Positions 49,921-59,228 are shown, counted from the first letter of the stretch. The stretch is 64,000 nt of DNA from Acidobacteriota bacterium (GCA_022821145.1 JAJEEE010000037.1:1-64000), one strand, 5' to 3'. Notes: a model not told the origin generated them from the letters alone. Numbers and translations are program-made.

Positions 49921-52374
49921 TTATCGTTCCGCTATTCCGCCATCCGACTCCAGCCGCGCCGTCGGGTCCGGTTCGGCGCGGCGGGTTCGCATCTGGAACG
50001 GCGTGCTCGTGACGATGCCGCGAACCAGGGTCGAGAACCGGTAGTTCTCGTCCGCGGCGTCCCGGACAACCGCGCGCACGATCGGCATGTCGCGCGCCTC
50101 CAGCCCCCGTCCCAGCGCATAGGTCAACAGCATTTCCGTGGCCGTCGACGCGAACTGCTCCGACCGGCTCAGGATCGCCTCGCGCAGACCCACCGGGCCG
50201 TCGATCGGCCCGAAATCCCGGAACACCGGAATGGAACCGGCCGCGTCGATCGGCAAGTCGTCCTCCGCTTCGCGCCATCGCCCGATGGCGTCGAAGTTCT
50301 CCAGGGCCAGGCCGACCGGATCCATGTACTGGTGGCAGCCCGAGCACGCCGGGTTGGCGCGGTGCTGGGCCATCCGCTCGCGCATGGCCGCCGGCTGGTT
50401 CAGGTTCTCCTCGAGAGGCGGGACGTTCGGCGGCGGCGGGGGCGGCGGCGTCCCAAGGATGTTCGTCAGCACGTATTTGCCGCGATTCACCGGAGACGTC
50501 CGGTTCGCGTACGAGTTGATCAGCATCACGCTGGCGTGCCCCAGGAGCCCCTTCCGGTTCTCGTCTTCGACGTCCACGCGGCGGAACTGGTCTCCGTAGA
50601 CGCCCCGGATGCCGTAGTGCCGGGCCACCCGCTCGTTGACGAACGTGTAGTCGGCCGTCAGCAGGTCCAGGACGCTGCGATCCTCGCGCGCGATGCTCTC
50701 GAACAGCAGCTCGGTCTCGCGCTGTAGGCCCTTCCGAAGGTTGTCGTCGAAATCCGGGAACAGGTCGGCGTCCGGTTCCGTCGCGACGACGTTCCGCAGG
50801 TACAGCCACTGCCCGGCGAAGTTGGCGCCCAGGGCCCCTGCCCGTTCATCGGCCAGCATGCGTTCGATCTGTTCCTGGAGGATCTCCGGTTCCTGGAGAC
50901 GCCTGGCGATGGCCAGGTCGAGCAACTCGTCGTCCGGCACGCTGCTCCAGATGAAGAACGACAGCCGCGACGCCATCTCCAGGTCGCGGATCCGGTACAT
51001 CGCGCCCGGCGCCGCGTCCTCCGGGTCGCGCTCGAAGCGGAACAGGAACTGCGGGCTGACCAGGATCGACACCAGTGCGGTCTGGATCCCCACATCGAAG
51101 CTCTCGCCCTTGCCCCTTTCCTGTTGATAGAAATCCACGAGGGTTGCGACTTCCGCATCGGTCACCGGGCGGCGATAGGCCAACCGCGCCATGCGCGAGA
51201 GGATGTCCCGCGCGCAGCCCAGGGCCTCGGTCTCGTCATCCGGGTAGCACGTCATGATGCGGCGCCGGCTCGGCGAGGCGCCGGGGCCCGTGACATCGAA
51301 AGGCCCCTCGATCGTCACGCGCTCGAGCACGGGGATCCCGGTCGGATCGATCGGATCGATGTTGTCGCGCAGGAACGGCTGCAGCAGGTGGAGCGGCGCG
51401 GCCGAGCTCTTCTTCACGAACGCCACGCCCACGCGATGCGGACCGGCCGTCAGCGGCACGCGGACCCGGAACCGCGCCTCGATCTTGTCGCCTTCCGCCT
51501 GCGGTATCAGGTAGTTGATCCGCTCCTCTTCGATGCCTCCGAAGCGCTCCAGCAGGACGCGTTCCCCGTCGACCGTGATCTCCAGGTCGTGCTCATGCTC
51601 CAACCCGCGGATGACGGCCACGGTGTTTCGCCAGAGCCTCGGCTGTATGACGTATTCGCCGTCGACCGGGAAGTTGTGCTCGATCAGCAACCCGCCGCGC
51701 GTCCCGACCGGCAGTCCCTCGATGTGGTCGTTCTGCGACAGGTCCGAACGGACCCGGAACGTCTCGATGCGCGGCGTGAGGTTCGTGTCGCCGATCGCCT
51801 GGCTCGTGATCGTCCATGCGGCCGACAGGTACCGGTCCATCAAGGAGGGCGAGATACCGAGGACCGCGGCCATGTTGTCGAAACCGAACGCGTCGACGTC
51901 GGGCGGCAGCAATTCCGAGACGTCGACGTCCAGGTGGAACACGTCGCGGACCGCGTTCCCGTACTCGGCCCGGTTCAAGCGCTGCAGGACCTTTTCGCCC
52001 GGATGCGGGTTCGCCGCCGCCGCGGTGTCCAGAGTCGAGGCCAGGAACGACGTGAAGCCGTCGACCGCCGCCGCGTCCGGCGCTCGCGCCCCCGGCGGCG
52101 GCATCATCCGGCCGCCCACTTTCCTGATGACCCGTTCCCACAGCTCGGGTTCGTCGGAAACGCGCGACAGGTCCTTGCCCTCCAGGGACAAGCCCGCGGT
52201 CAACAGGCGCGGGTTGTGACATCCGACGCAGTAAGTATCGACGAAGCCCAGGTATTGTGACGCCGCCGCGGCCTCGGAGGCCTGCGGCTCGGCGGAGGCG
52301 GATGGCGGAAGGACGCGGCCGGCGGCGAGACCCACCACGCCGACCGACACGGCCACGATCACTTTGTGTCGCAC
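49921..52374 (-). CDS. DUF1592/planctomycete-type cytochrome protein
   Basis: 817 residues from a GTG start, signal peptide first. The single heme motif CVGCH (49-53) and GGRMMPPPGARAPD are the usual PSCyt-type c domain. DUF1587-like (NRAEYGNAVRDVF), DUF1595/1592-like (LPPDVDAFGFDN, SRMARLAYRRPVTDAEV, LFRFERDP), DUF1588-like (NRGKYVLTNILGTPPPPPP) and DUF1585-like (CSGCHQYMDPVGLALENFD) blocks follow in the usual order. A second CxxCH (CSGCH) is present in the DUF1588 region. Its physiological role is unknown, but pairing with DUF1552 is standard. It lies 19 bases upstream of the DUF1552 gene. Confidence 0.9.
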   Translation of the reverse strand: MRHKVIVAVSVGVVGLAAGRVLPPSASAEPQASEAAAASQYLGFVDTYCVGCHNPRLLTAGLSLEGKDLSRVSDEPELWERVIRKVGGRMMPPPGARAPDAAAVDGFTSFLASTLDTAAAANPHPGEKVLQRLNRAEYGNAVRDVFHLDVDVSELLPPDVDAFGFDNMAAVLGISPSLMDRYLSAAWTITSQAIGDTNLTPRIETFRVRSDLSQNDHIEGLPVGTRGGLLIEHNFPVDGEYVIQPRLWRNTVAVIRGLEHEHDLEITVDGERVLLERFGGIEEERINYLIPQAEGDKIEARFRVRVPLTAGPHRVGVAFVKKSSAAPLHLLQPFLRDNIDPIDPTGIPVLERVTIEGPFDVTGPGASPSRRRIMTCYPDDETEALGCARDILSRMARLAYRRPVTDAEVATLVDFYQQERGKGESFDVGIQTALVSILVSPQFLFRFERDPEDAAPGAMYRIRDLEMASRLSFFIWSSVPDDELLDLAIARRLQEPEILQEQIERMLADERAGALGANFAGQWLYLRNVVATEPDADLFPDFDDNLRKGLQRETELLFESIAREDRSVLDLLTADYTFVNERVARHYGIRGVYGDQFRRVDVEDENRKGLLGHASVMLINSYANRTSPVNRGKYVLTNILGTPPPPPPPNVPPLEENLNQPAAMRERMAQHRANPACSGCHQYMDPVGLALENFDAIGRWREAEDDLPIDAAGSIPVFRDFGPIDGPVGLREAILSRSEQFASTATEMLLTYALGRGLEARDMPIVRAVVRDAADENYRFSTLVRGIVTSTPFQMRTRRAEPDPTARLESDGGIAER

Positions 52375-52710
52375 GTATTCCCCAAAGGCGCCGGAATCGA
52401 AACCCGACTCGCTTTCGAACTATATATGGATGCGGGGGTTACGCTGTCAAGGAAAACCGGCCGCGAAAACGCCGACAGCCCGGTCCGGCGCGTGTCCGAG
52501 GTGCTCGGCGATGACAAGCACTTCACGGAGCTGAATGACCGCCGCCGATCAGCGTCGACCGTGGTCGGGTCGGGATCACGCTTCGGAGGTACGTGGGACT
52601 CTCAAAGTTGTGTCAGACTACGACGGTCCGGCTACAGGCCACATACACGATTCCAGGCCGCCACCCGGACTCGACGAAGCCAACCGTGGACGATTCGAAG
52701 GAGGAGGAGG
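52375..52710. other. Divergent intergenic region with repeat
   Basis: 336 bases between the DUF1592 gene and the PQQ dehydrogenase. An AT-rich patch (CTATATATGG, near 52420) could hold the DUF1592 promoter. It contains one copy of the 29-base repeat described separately. No gene or RNA is recognisable in the rest. Confidence 0.5.
52464..52492 (+). repeat. Left copy of imperfect 29-base direct repeat
   Basis: CGAAAACGCCGACAGCCCGG followed by TCCGGCGCG. It matches 57209-57237 at 26 of 29 positions. The right copy overlaps the hairpin terminator behind tRNA-Pro, while this one has only half of that hairpin. Together they bracket a 4.7-kb segment. Confidence 0.55.
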
Positions 52711-54387
52711 ATGTTCCATTCACCACATCGAACAAACGACACGGCATTCAGACCGATCATGATCACGCGTGTCCTTGTCCTTCTTTCGCTGACCGTTTCG
52801 AGTTTCGCCCAGCGGGGTGGACCGCCCCAGCGCGAGGCCCCGGCCCCGAACGTGTCATTCGAAGAGATCGTCAACGCCGAGGCGACGCCGGAGAACTGGC
52901 TGACATACAACGGGTCCTACCGGAGCCTCCGTCACAGCGGCCTGACCCAGATCACACCCGGCAATGTCGACGACCTCGAGCTCACGTGGGCCTACCAGAC
53001 CCGTTCGCTCGAGATTCACGAGGTCACCCCCCTCGTGGCGAACGGGGTCATGTACACGGTCGAGAGCCCCAACAACGTCCGCGCCCTGGATGCCACAACC
53101 GGGGAGGTCTACTGGAGGTTCGACCACGCACCCGCCGAAGACGCGCGCAACTGCTGTGGGCGCCTGACTCGGGGGCTGGCGATCCTCGACAACACGATCT
53201 TCCTGGCGACGCTCGACGCGTTCATGATCGCCATCGACGCCCGTACGGGCGACGAAATCTGGCGAACGAAGGCTGACGATCACAGTCAGGGCTATGCCTT
53301 CACGCATGCGCCGCTCATCGCCGGTGACCGGGTCATTGCCGGCACGGCCGGCGGCGAGTACGGCGTCCGCGGCTGGATCGCAGCCTGGGATGTGGAAACC
53401 GGCGAGGAGGTGTGGCGGTTCCATACCGTCCCCTCACCCGATGAGCCCGGAGGGGACACCTGGAGCGGAGACTCGTGGATGCACGGCGGCGCCCCGATCT
53501 GGGTCACCGGCTCGTACGATCCGGCCACCAACCTCACTTTCTGGGGAACAGGGAACCCGGGGCCCGACTGGGATGGCCGCGGGCGGCTCGGCGACAACCT
53601 GTACAGCTGCACGGTCATCGCGCTGGACGCCGATACAGGCGAGCTGGTCTGGCACTACCAGTTCTCTCCCCACAACGAGTTCGACTGGGACGCCACGCAA
53701 ACACCGGTTCTCGTGGACAGGGAGTGGGCGGGCGAGCAACGCCGGCTCATGCTCTTCGCCAACCGTAACGGCGTCTACTACGTCCTCGACCGCGTGACGG
53801 GCGAGTTCCTCCACGCGCGGTCGTTCGCGCGGACCAACTGGGTGGACGGTTTCGACGAAGACGGACGCCCCAACCAGATCGTCAACAGCACTCCGGAAGG
53901 CGTGCTCGTGTATCCGGGCAACCAGGGCGCCACCAATTGGTATCCGCCCTCCTACAGTCCCGAAACCGGATTGTTGTACGTGCCCACCTGGGAGAACACC
54001 TCCACGACGTACAGGCAGGGAGAGGAGCCGCCCACGTTCGTCGAGGGCCAGGCGTTCACCGGTCCCTTCCCGGGACGCGGCGCGGCCGGCGAGGATGTCT
54101 ACAGCGCTGTGAGGGCCCTGGATCTCGAGGGGAACAGAGTGTGGCAGTTCCGTCAGAACGTCCCCAGCAGCGAAGCCGGGATCATGACTACGGCCTCGAA
54201 CCTGCTCTTCAGCGGGGGCCGCGACGGCCACTTCTTCGCCCTCGACGCCCGTAACGGTGAACTGTTGTGGGAAACGCGGCTGGGCGCGGCCGTCGAAGCG
54301 GGTCCGATGACCTATGCGGCGGGCGGCAACCAATACGTCAGCATTCAGGCGGGTCGCACGTTGTTTACGTTCGGCCTGCGCGACTGA
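52711..54387 (+). CDS. PQQ-type dehydrogenase with adjacent Cys pair
   Basis: 558 residues from the ATG at 52711, which has a strong GGAGGAGG upstream; an ATG at 52759 would start directly at the signal peptide and is possible. Entry block ENWLTYNGSYRSLRHSGL, propeller repeats (DATTGEVYWRFDH, DARTGDEIWRTK, DVETGEEVWRFHT, DADTGELVWHYQF) and NEFDWDATQTPVL with the catalytic-site Asp pair. Cys148-Cys149 (RNCCGR) is the vicinal disulfide of methanol/ethanol-type quinoproteins, absent from the other two PQQ genes here. Heme-free. It faces an esterase gene convergently. Confidence 0.87.
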   Translation: MFHSPHRTNDTAFRPIMITRVLVLLSLTVSSFAQRGGPPQREAPAPNVSFEEIVNAEATPENWLTYNGSYRSLRHSGLTQITPGNVDDLELTWAYQTRSLEIHEVTPLVANGVMYTVESPNNVRALDATTGEVYWRFDHAPAEDARNCCGRLTRGLAILDNTIFLATLDAFMIAIDARTGDEIWRTKADDHSQGYAFTHAPLIAGDRVIAGTAGGEYGVRGWIAAWDVETGEEVWRFHTVPSPDEPGGDTWSGDSWMHGGAPIWVTGSYDPATNLTFWGTGNPGPDWDGRGRLGDNLYSCTVIALDADTGELVWHYQFSPHNEFDWDATQTPVLVDREWAGEQRRLMLFANRNGVYYVLDRVTGEFLHARSFARTNWVDGFDEDGRPNQIVNSTPEGVLVYPGNQGATNWYPPSYSPETGLLYVPTWENTSTTYRQGEEPPTFVEGQAFTGPFPGRGAAGEDVYSAVRALDLEGNRVWQFRQNVPSSEAGIMTTASNLLFSGGRDGHFFALDARNGELLWETRLGAAVEAGPMTYAAGGNQYVSIQAGRTLFTFGLRD

Positions 54388-54409
54388 CCACGAATTCGAG
54401 CCGTCCGTT

Positions 54410-55501
54410 TCACTGAAACAATACCCGCGCGTAGTCGCGCAGATACTGTCGCCAGTTGATCCAGGTATGGCCGCCGCTGGTTTCGATGAACTCGTGCTCG
54501 ATTCCGTGCTTCGCCAGCGTCTCGCTCAGCGTGACCGATTCGGGATGGGCGAAATCGGCGGCGCCGACGACGATCGAGAAGTGCTGAACGTCAGCATTGA
54601 CCTGATCGGATTGCGCGAGGAAGTCGGCATATGTCGCCTCGAAGTCCTCGGCCGAGGAGGCGCCCGCGCTCCAGATCGAAACATATGCGAACTCGTCCGG
54701 ATTGCGCCCGAACACCTGGATCGTGTGCCCGCCTCCCATCGAAAGGCCGCCAATGGCGCGGCTCTCCGGCCTGGCCTCCACTCGAAAGCGCGCTTCGACC
54801 GCCGGCAGGATGTCGTTCATGAGCTCACTCTCGAACCTCGACCGGGAATCCTGAGGCAGGCTGCCGTTCGGCATGACCACGATCATCGGCTGGGCCGCGC
54901 CGTCCGCGATGAGATTGTCGAGGATGAATCCGGCGCGGCCGATCGAACTCCAGCCCGAGTCCTCGTCCCCGCCTCCGTGCAGCAAGTAGAAGACTGGATA
55001 GTCGCGGCTCGTGTCATCGTAGTCCGGCGGCGTGTAGACGTGCATGCGCCGCTGGACGCCGAGCGTTTCCGACTCGTACCAGACCTTCCGTATCTGTCCG
55101 TGAGGCACGGGCCGGTTGTCCTGAAACGCCGTTTCCGGCCCCTCGAGGTAGAACATGCTGTCGACGCCGCGTATTCCCTGTTTGATCTCGGGGTTGCGCG
55201 GATCGAGGGTCCGGACGCCGTCGACGTTGAAGCTGTAGCTGTAGTAGTCGGGCCTCAGGCCGTCGATGGTCACCGACCAGACGCCGTCGGCGTTCATGCT
55301 CAGGTCGAGCGGCGCCCGCGTCGCCATCCAATCTCCGGTGACGTAGACACGCTCCGCGTTGGGCGCGTGGATCTGCAGCGTCACTCCGGAATCGCTGATC
55401 ATGGGCGACACGACCGAATCGGCCGGAGAGGACTGCCGCTCGGCGTGTGCGGTGGCTGCGACGCCGATCGAGAGTATTCCCACGATGAATTTCGTCGTCA
55501 T
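54410..55501 (-). CDS. Secreted esterase with N-terminal Ig-like domain
   Basis: 363 residues; signal peptide ending TAHA. Residues about 35-120 look like the E-set/CBM48-type strand domain (VTLQIHAPNAERVYVTGDW, GVWSVTIDGLRPDYYSYSF) that precedes the hydrolase in enterochelin-esterase and feruloyl-esterase (XynZ-like) proteins. The alpha/beta hydrolase follows: YPVFYLLHGGGDEDSGW, nucleophile in GGLSMGGG, and a His in SGGHTWINWRQYL. It is expected to cleave phenolic or carbohydrate esters outside the cytoplasm. GC content is visibly lower than in flanking genes. Confidence 0.87.
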   Translation of the reverse strand: MTTKFIVGILSIGVAATAHAERQSSPADSVVSPMISDSGVTLQIHAPNAERVYVTGDWMATRAPLDLSMNADGVWSVTIDGLRPDYYSYSFNVDGVRTLDPRNPEIKQGIRGVDSMFYLEGPETAFQDNRPVPHGQIRKVWYESETLGVQRRMHVYTPPDYDDTSRDYPVFYLLHGGGDEDSGWSSIGRAGFILDNLIADGAAQPMIVVMPNGSLPQDSRSRFESELMNDILPAVEARFRVEARPESRAIGGLSMGGGHTIQVFGRNPDEFAYVSIWSAGASSAEDFEATYADFLAQSDQVNADVQHFSIVVGAADFAHPESVTLSETLAKHGIEHEFIETSGGHTWINWRQYLRDYARVLFQ

Positions 55502-55577
55502 TCAGAGCCCCCTTTTGATTGCGTCGCAAGACCGGACAGCCTTGGCGGCGATTCGCGCGGCCGCTCCCGGCTTGCTC

Positions 55578-57107
55578 TCACGGCATACGGCAACCGTAGT
55601 TGTCGGCGGCGTTCGAGTCCCCGCCGTTGAAATGTGCGTAGGTCGGGAACGGACACAGCGGCCGGGACTGTCCCGGCATCGATTGGCCGGTCGCTGTGAC
55701 GGCGCCCGGCGCGATACCGTTCTCGACCCATTCGACAATCGGCGTCAGCAGGTCGAACGAGTCGACGGTCTGCTCGCCGCCGCCGCAGTGGGCCATTCCG
55801 GGCACGAGATAGAGACGCGCGTATTCGTCGATCGCTGCAACGCCCTCGTTCCGTTCCCCCATGGTTTCGAAGTACCGGACCGTGTCATTCGACGAGAACC
55901 ATGGATCGGCTTCGCCGTGATAGTAGATGTGCCTGCCGCCCCGATCGATGAACGTACTGACGTTGTAGGTCGTACCGGTCGCGCCGAGCGCTTCGTTGGC
56001 CGCGATCGCGTCGAGGAACTCGGCGTCGACGTCCTGTTGACCGATGTCTGCGCCGTGGGGTCCGATCGGCGGACTGCCGCCGGCGACGAGCAACCCGGGC
56101 AGGCCTTGCGCATCATCGATGCCGGAGTCCCACGGATATGAGACATAGACGGACTGGCCGGCGGCGTTGACGGGCCCGGACATTGCCCGGAACAGGGCAT
56201 CGGCCTTGTCGTCGGCGAGGCATTGCCTGTTCCCTCGCCTCGAGCAGGCAAGGGCGCGCGGATCGAATTCGCACGACGAGCGATTGAAGATCAGCCCGTC
56301 CGCGTTTCCGTCGAGCGCATCGCAACTGTTCGTCAGTTCGCCCATGATGAGCTCTTGCGCATCCCCGGTGAACGGGTTCCGCGGATCGGTGTCCGCGATG
56401 TCGACGTATTGATTGCTGATCCAGCGCAGCGCCAGGTTGCTGATCGTGGTTCGCATCGCCGGCGCTCCGGAAACGATGCCGTCGAACAGAAACGGATGAC
56501 GTTGCGCCATGATCATGCCTTCGCGACCACCCGTCGAGCAGCCTGCAAAGTAGCTGTGATGCGGCTGAGAGCCGTAGTACGCCTCCACGATCGGGCGCGC
56601 GACTTCGGTTGTCTTGGCGTTGGCGTCGAACTGGAAGTTCAGGAGCGCCTGCTGATCCGCCATGAAGCTCGAATCGAAACCGCCCCCTGAGTGACCGCTG
56701 TCGGTGCTGGCGACCGCGAAGCCGCGCGCGAGCGCAGATCGCGCGCCGGCTGCGGTGTTGCCCGTCGGTTCGCGGACGGCGCCGTTGAGGCCGCCGCCGC
56801 CCTGGAACAAGAACCGCCCGTTCCACTCCCCGGGCATGTTGATCGCAAACCGGATGGCGTACTCGACGCCGTCGATGCCGGTTCGGTGCTCGAAGCTCCC
56901 CCTCACGTGGCAGTGGGGCGGGAGGCCCACACCGCCTCCGAACCCGCTCAACTCGCGGTCTTCGTAGAATCGGGCCTCGTCGATTCGCAGGTCTTCCGGG
57001 CCGTTGGACCACTGCGTCAAGGCGCCGCAGTCCCTTTCCTGTGCGCAGGCGGCCGCGGCCGCGCAGAGAAGCATCATCGTCGGGGCAACGCATTGACGAA
57101 GTTTCAT
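55578..57107 (-). CDS. Tannase/feruloyl esterase family protein
   Basis: 509 residues; GGAGACC ribosome site; signal peptide ending AACAQ. Ser191 in GCSTGGREG, Asp401 in YHGEADPWFS and His440 in GMAHCGGGEQT form the triad; Cys190 and Cys441 give the CS-D-HC disulfide. SCDALDGNADGLIFN is the lid calcium signature. It is a distant paralog of the gene at 26823. Hand counts of two 60-base lines inside it give 55% and 58% GC, against 72% in a core-like line, so recent transfer is possible. It is upstream of the esterase gene. Confidence 0.9.
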   Translation of the reverse strand: MKLRQCVAPTMMLLCAAAAACAQERDCGALTQWSNGPEDLRIDEARFYEDRELSGFGGGVGLPPHCHVRGSFEHRTGIDGVEYAIRFAINMPGEWNGRFLFQGGGGLNGAVREPTGNTAAGARSALARGFAVASTDSGHSGGGFDSSFMADQQALLNFQFDANAKTTEVARPIVEAYYGSQPHHSYFAGCSTGGREGMIMAQRHPFLFDGIVSGAPAMRTTISNLALRWISNQYVDIADTDPRNPFTGDAQELIMGELTNSCDALDGNADGLIFNRSSCEFDPRALACSRRGNRQCLADDKADALFRAMSGPVNAAGQSVYVSYPWDSGIDDAQGLPGLLVAGGSPPIGPHGADIGQQDVDAEFLDAIAANEALGATGTTYNVSTFIDRGGRHIYYHGEADPWFSSNDTVRYFETMGERNEGVAAIDEYARLYLVPGMAHCGGGEQTVDSFDLLTPIVEWVENGIAPGAVTATGQSMPGQSRPLCPFPTYAHFNGGDSNAADNYGCRMP

Positions 57108-57208
57108 GACCAGGTCTCCGTTTGCCGCGTGGTCGGGATCGTCAGACAGCCTTCGACTCGAACGTGATCCCGTGTCGACAGAATCTCCTCGGAAGCGATC
57201 TCGTCTAC

Positions 57209-57237
57209 GAAAACGTCGACAGCCCGTTCCGGCACGA
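57209..57237 (+). repeat. Right copy of imperfect 29-base direct repeat
   Basis: CGAAAACGTCGACAGCCCGT followed by TCCGGCACG, 26 of 29 identical to 52464-52492. It overlaps the T-run and one arm of the hairpin terminator that follows tRNA-Pro on the minus strand, a common location for attachment sites. Confidence 0.55.
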
Positions 57238-57253
57238 AACCGAAACGGGCTGC
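57221..57253 (-). terminator. Hairpin terminator after tRNA-Pro genes
   Basis: Read on the minus strand: a 13-bp stem with one G-T pair (CAGCCCGTTTCGG and its partner), 7-base loop TTTCGTG, followed by TCGACGTTTTCG. It starts 20 bases after the 3' end of tRNA-Pro(CGG) and is well placed to end that transcript. Confidence 0.65.
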
Positions 57254-57273
57254 ATCTTGCTGATTCTAAAAGT

Positions 57274-57346
57274 CGGGACGAGAGGATTTGAACCTCCGAC
57301 CCCCTGATCCCGAACCAGGTGCTCTACCAGGCTGAGCCACGTCCCG
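57274..57346 (-). tRNA. tRNA-Pro (anticodon CGG)
   Basis: 73 bases. Acceptor stem CGGGACG/CGTCCCG with discriminator A, D-arm GCTC...GAGC, anticodon stem CCTGG/TCAGG with loop TTCGGGA, so anticodon CGG (codon CCG), a 4-base variable loop, and T-arm GGAGG-TTCAAAT-CCTCT. The 3' CCA is not encoded. It lies 59 bases after the second tRNA-Pro on the same strand. Confidence 0.93.
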
Positions 57347-57405
57347 ACTGGGGCAATTCTAGCAGCCTGCGCCGGCATTGTACACGCCGCGGCGGGCGGA
57401 GAAAG

Positions 57406-57479
57406 TCGGGACGAGAGGACTTGAACCTCCGACCTCACCCACCCCAAGGGTGCGCGCTACCAGGCTGCGCCACGTCCCG
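57406..57479 (-). tRNA. tRNA-Pro (anticodon GGG)
   Basis: 74 bases. Acceptor stem CGGGACG/CGTCCCG, discriminator A, D-arm GCGC...GCGC, anticodon stem CACCC/GGGTG with loop TTGGGGT, so anticodon GGG (codon CCC, and CCU by wobble), variable loop AGGTC, T-arm GGAGG-TTCAAGT-CCTCT. No CCA encoded. It begins 12 bases after the MerR-family gene and may share its transcript. Confidence 0.93.
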
Positions 57480-57491
57480 AACAGTTTCACA

Positions 57492-57830
57492 TTAGGTTTT
57501 GCCGTCGAGCAAAGTCAAGATCTCCTCCAGTCCGTTCCGGACCTTCCGCAGTGTTTCCTCGGCGGTGTCCCGCGCGTCGGGGTCATCGCGGCGGCCGTTC
57601 AAGAGACGCCGCGCGCCGGCAATCGTGAATCCCTTGTCGTAGAGGAGCTCCCGGATGCGCATGACGGTCTCGACATCCTTCCGACGGTAGAGCCGGTGGC
57701 CGGAATTGGCCTTCCGCGGCGCCAGGTTGCGGAATTCCGTCTCCCAGAAACGCAGCACATGGGTTTCGACGCCGGCGATCTCGGCCACCTCGCCGATCTT
57801 GAAGTAGAGCTTGTCGGGGATTTCAGTCAT
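57492..57830 (-). CDS. MerR family transcriptional regulator
   Basis: 112 residues from the ATG at 57830. [20 protein letters not shown] is the winged helix-turn-helix with the ETEF continuation, and [20 protein letters not shown] is the wing and second part, as in MerR proteins. The C-terminal coiled coil ([19 protein letters not shown]) has no metal-binding cysteines. It is a short, effector-less member of the kind found beside IHF/tRNA genes in many bacteria. Co-oriented with der upstream and tRNA-Pro downstream. Confidence 0.88.
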   Translation of the reverse strand: MTEIPDKLYFKIGEVAEIAGVETHVLRFWETEFRNLAPRKANSGHRLYRRKDVETVMRIRELLYDKGFTIAGARRLLNGRRDDPDARDTAEETLRKVRNGLEEILTLLDGKT

Positions 57831-57869
57831 CGCGCGCCACGTCCGCTCCCTGCGCGTGAGCACCGCGCC

Positions 57870-59228
57870 CTACCGTGGATCCTTCCTCGGCTTCCGGGAA
57901 CGCTGCTTGATTATAATCGGCGTCCCCTTGAACGAGAATCGATCCCGGATCCGGTTCGCGAGAAATCGTTCGAACGAGAAGTGCAGCTTGCGCGACGTGC
58001 CCGCGAATACGACGAACGTGGGCGGCGCCACGCGCGCCTGGACGATATAGCGCACCTTGACGTCCGAGCTCAGGCCGCCCCGATGCAGGTTGACCTCCGC
58101 GAGGAACTGGTTCAGCTCCCCGGTCCCGATCCGGCGTCCCCGTTCCTGGAAGATCTCCTCGGCCAGACCGTAGAGCCTGTCGACGCGCTGCAAGGTCCGC
58201 GCGGAAACGAACACGATCGGAGCGTAGTCCAGGTACTTCAGCTTCGCCCGGATACGCGCCTCGAAATCGGCGGCGACGGCCGGGTCCTTGCGAACGCGGT
58301 CCCACTTGTTGACCGCGATGATGACCGACCGTCCGGCCTCGTGGGCGAAACCGCCAATGGTCGCGTCGATCCCGCTCACCGGCTCGGTGGCGTCGATCAG
58401 CAGGATCGCCACGTCGCACCGCTCCAGGTGTTTCCGCGCCATCACGATGCTGAGCCGGTCGGCTTTCCGGACCGTGCGGCCCCGGCGGCGAATGCCGGCC
58501 GTATCGACGAATCGGAACCCGACGCCGCCGCGCTCGATCCAGCTGTCCACCGCGTCCCGCGTCGTGCCGGCCACGGGGGAAACCATGGCGCGTTCCTCGC
58601 CGACCAACGCGTTCAGCAACGTGGACTTCCCGGCGTTGGGGCGGCCGATGATCGCCACGCGCACCTCGCGTTCCCGCGTCTCGACGGACGACGCCGGCCG
58701 AAGCTGGGCCGTCACCGCGTCAAGCAGCTCGGCGAAACCGCGGCCGTGCTCGGCCGACACTCCCAGGACGGTTTCGAATCCCAGGCCCATGAACTCCGAG
58801 GCGTCGTTTTCCTGCTTCGCGGAATCGGTCTTGTTCACCGCGACGACCACCCGCCGCCCGCGGGCGCGCAGGATCCCCGCCAGTTCCTCGTCCGCGCCCG
58901 TACGCCCGGCGCGCCCGTCCACCACCAGAACCACCAGCGACGCCGCCTCGATCGCCACCCGGGCCTGTTCGAAGATCTTGCGGGGTATCTCGGCGTCGTC
59001 GCCCGCGAGGAGGCCGCCGGTGTCGACGACCTCGAAGTCGACTCCGCCCCATTCCAGCCGGCCGTAGATCCGGTCGCGCGTCACGCCCGGTTCGTCCGAA
59101 ACGATGGACCGGCGCTGGCCGACGAGCCGGTTGAACACGGTGGACTTGCCGACGTTCGGCCGCCCGACGATCGCGACGAGCGGGACGTCTCCCGGATGGG
59201 ACCCTTTGGAGGCGGGAAGTTCGGACAC
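57870..59228 (-). CDS. der: Ribosome biogenesis GTPase Der (EngA)
   Basis: 452 residues. Two tandem GTPase domains are clear: first P-loop GRPNVGKS (22-29) with DTGG and NKTD, second P-loop GRPNAGKS (195-202) with DTAG and NKWD. A C-terminal KH-like domain (about 360-440: GLSSDVKVRYIVQARVAPP, FANRIRDRFSFKGTPI) follows. Der is essential for 50S subunit assembly. It is downstream of the MoaD/ThiS gene by 36 bases on the same strand. Confidence 0.96.
   Translation of the reverse strand: MSELPASKGSHPGDVPLVAIVGRPNVGKSTVFNRLVGQRRSIVSDEPGVTRDRIYGRLEWGGVDFEVVDTGGLLAGDDAEIPRKIFEQARVAIEAASLVVLVVDGRAGRTGADEELAGILRARGRRVVVAVNKTDSAKQENDASEFMGLGFETVLGVSAEHGRGFAELLDAVTAQLRPASSVETREREVRVAIIGRPNAGKSTLLNALVGEERAMVSPVAGTTRDAVDSWIERGGVGFRFVDTAGIRRRGRTVRKADRLSIVMARKHLERCDVAILLIDATEPVSGIDATIGGFAHEAGRSVIIAVNKWDRVRKDPAVAADFEARIRAKLKYLDYAPIVFVSARTLQRVDRLYGLAEEIFQERGRRIGTGELNQFLAEVNLHRGGLSSDVKVRYIVQARVAPPTFVVFAGTSRKLHFSFERFLANRIRDRFSFKGTPIIIKQRSRKPRKDPR

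Noticed and set aside
54402-54420. GTTTCACTGAAAC palindrome between convergent genes
   Set aside because: Arms meet with a one-base centre, so it cannot fold as a hairpin terminator; no function supported.
57273-57480. Peptides reading GTRGFEPPT across this segment
   Set aside because: They are translations of the tRNA-Pro genes on the wrong strand.
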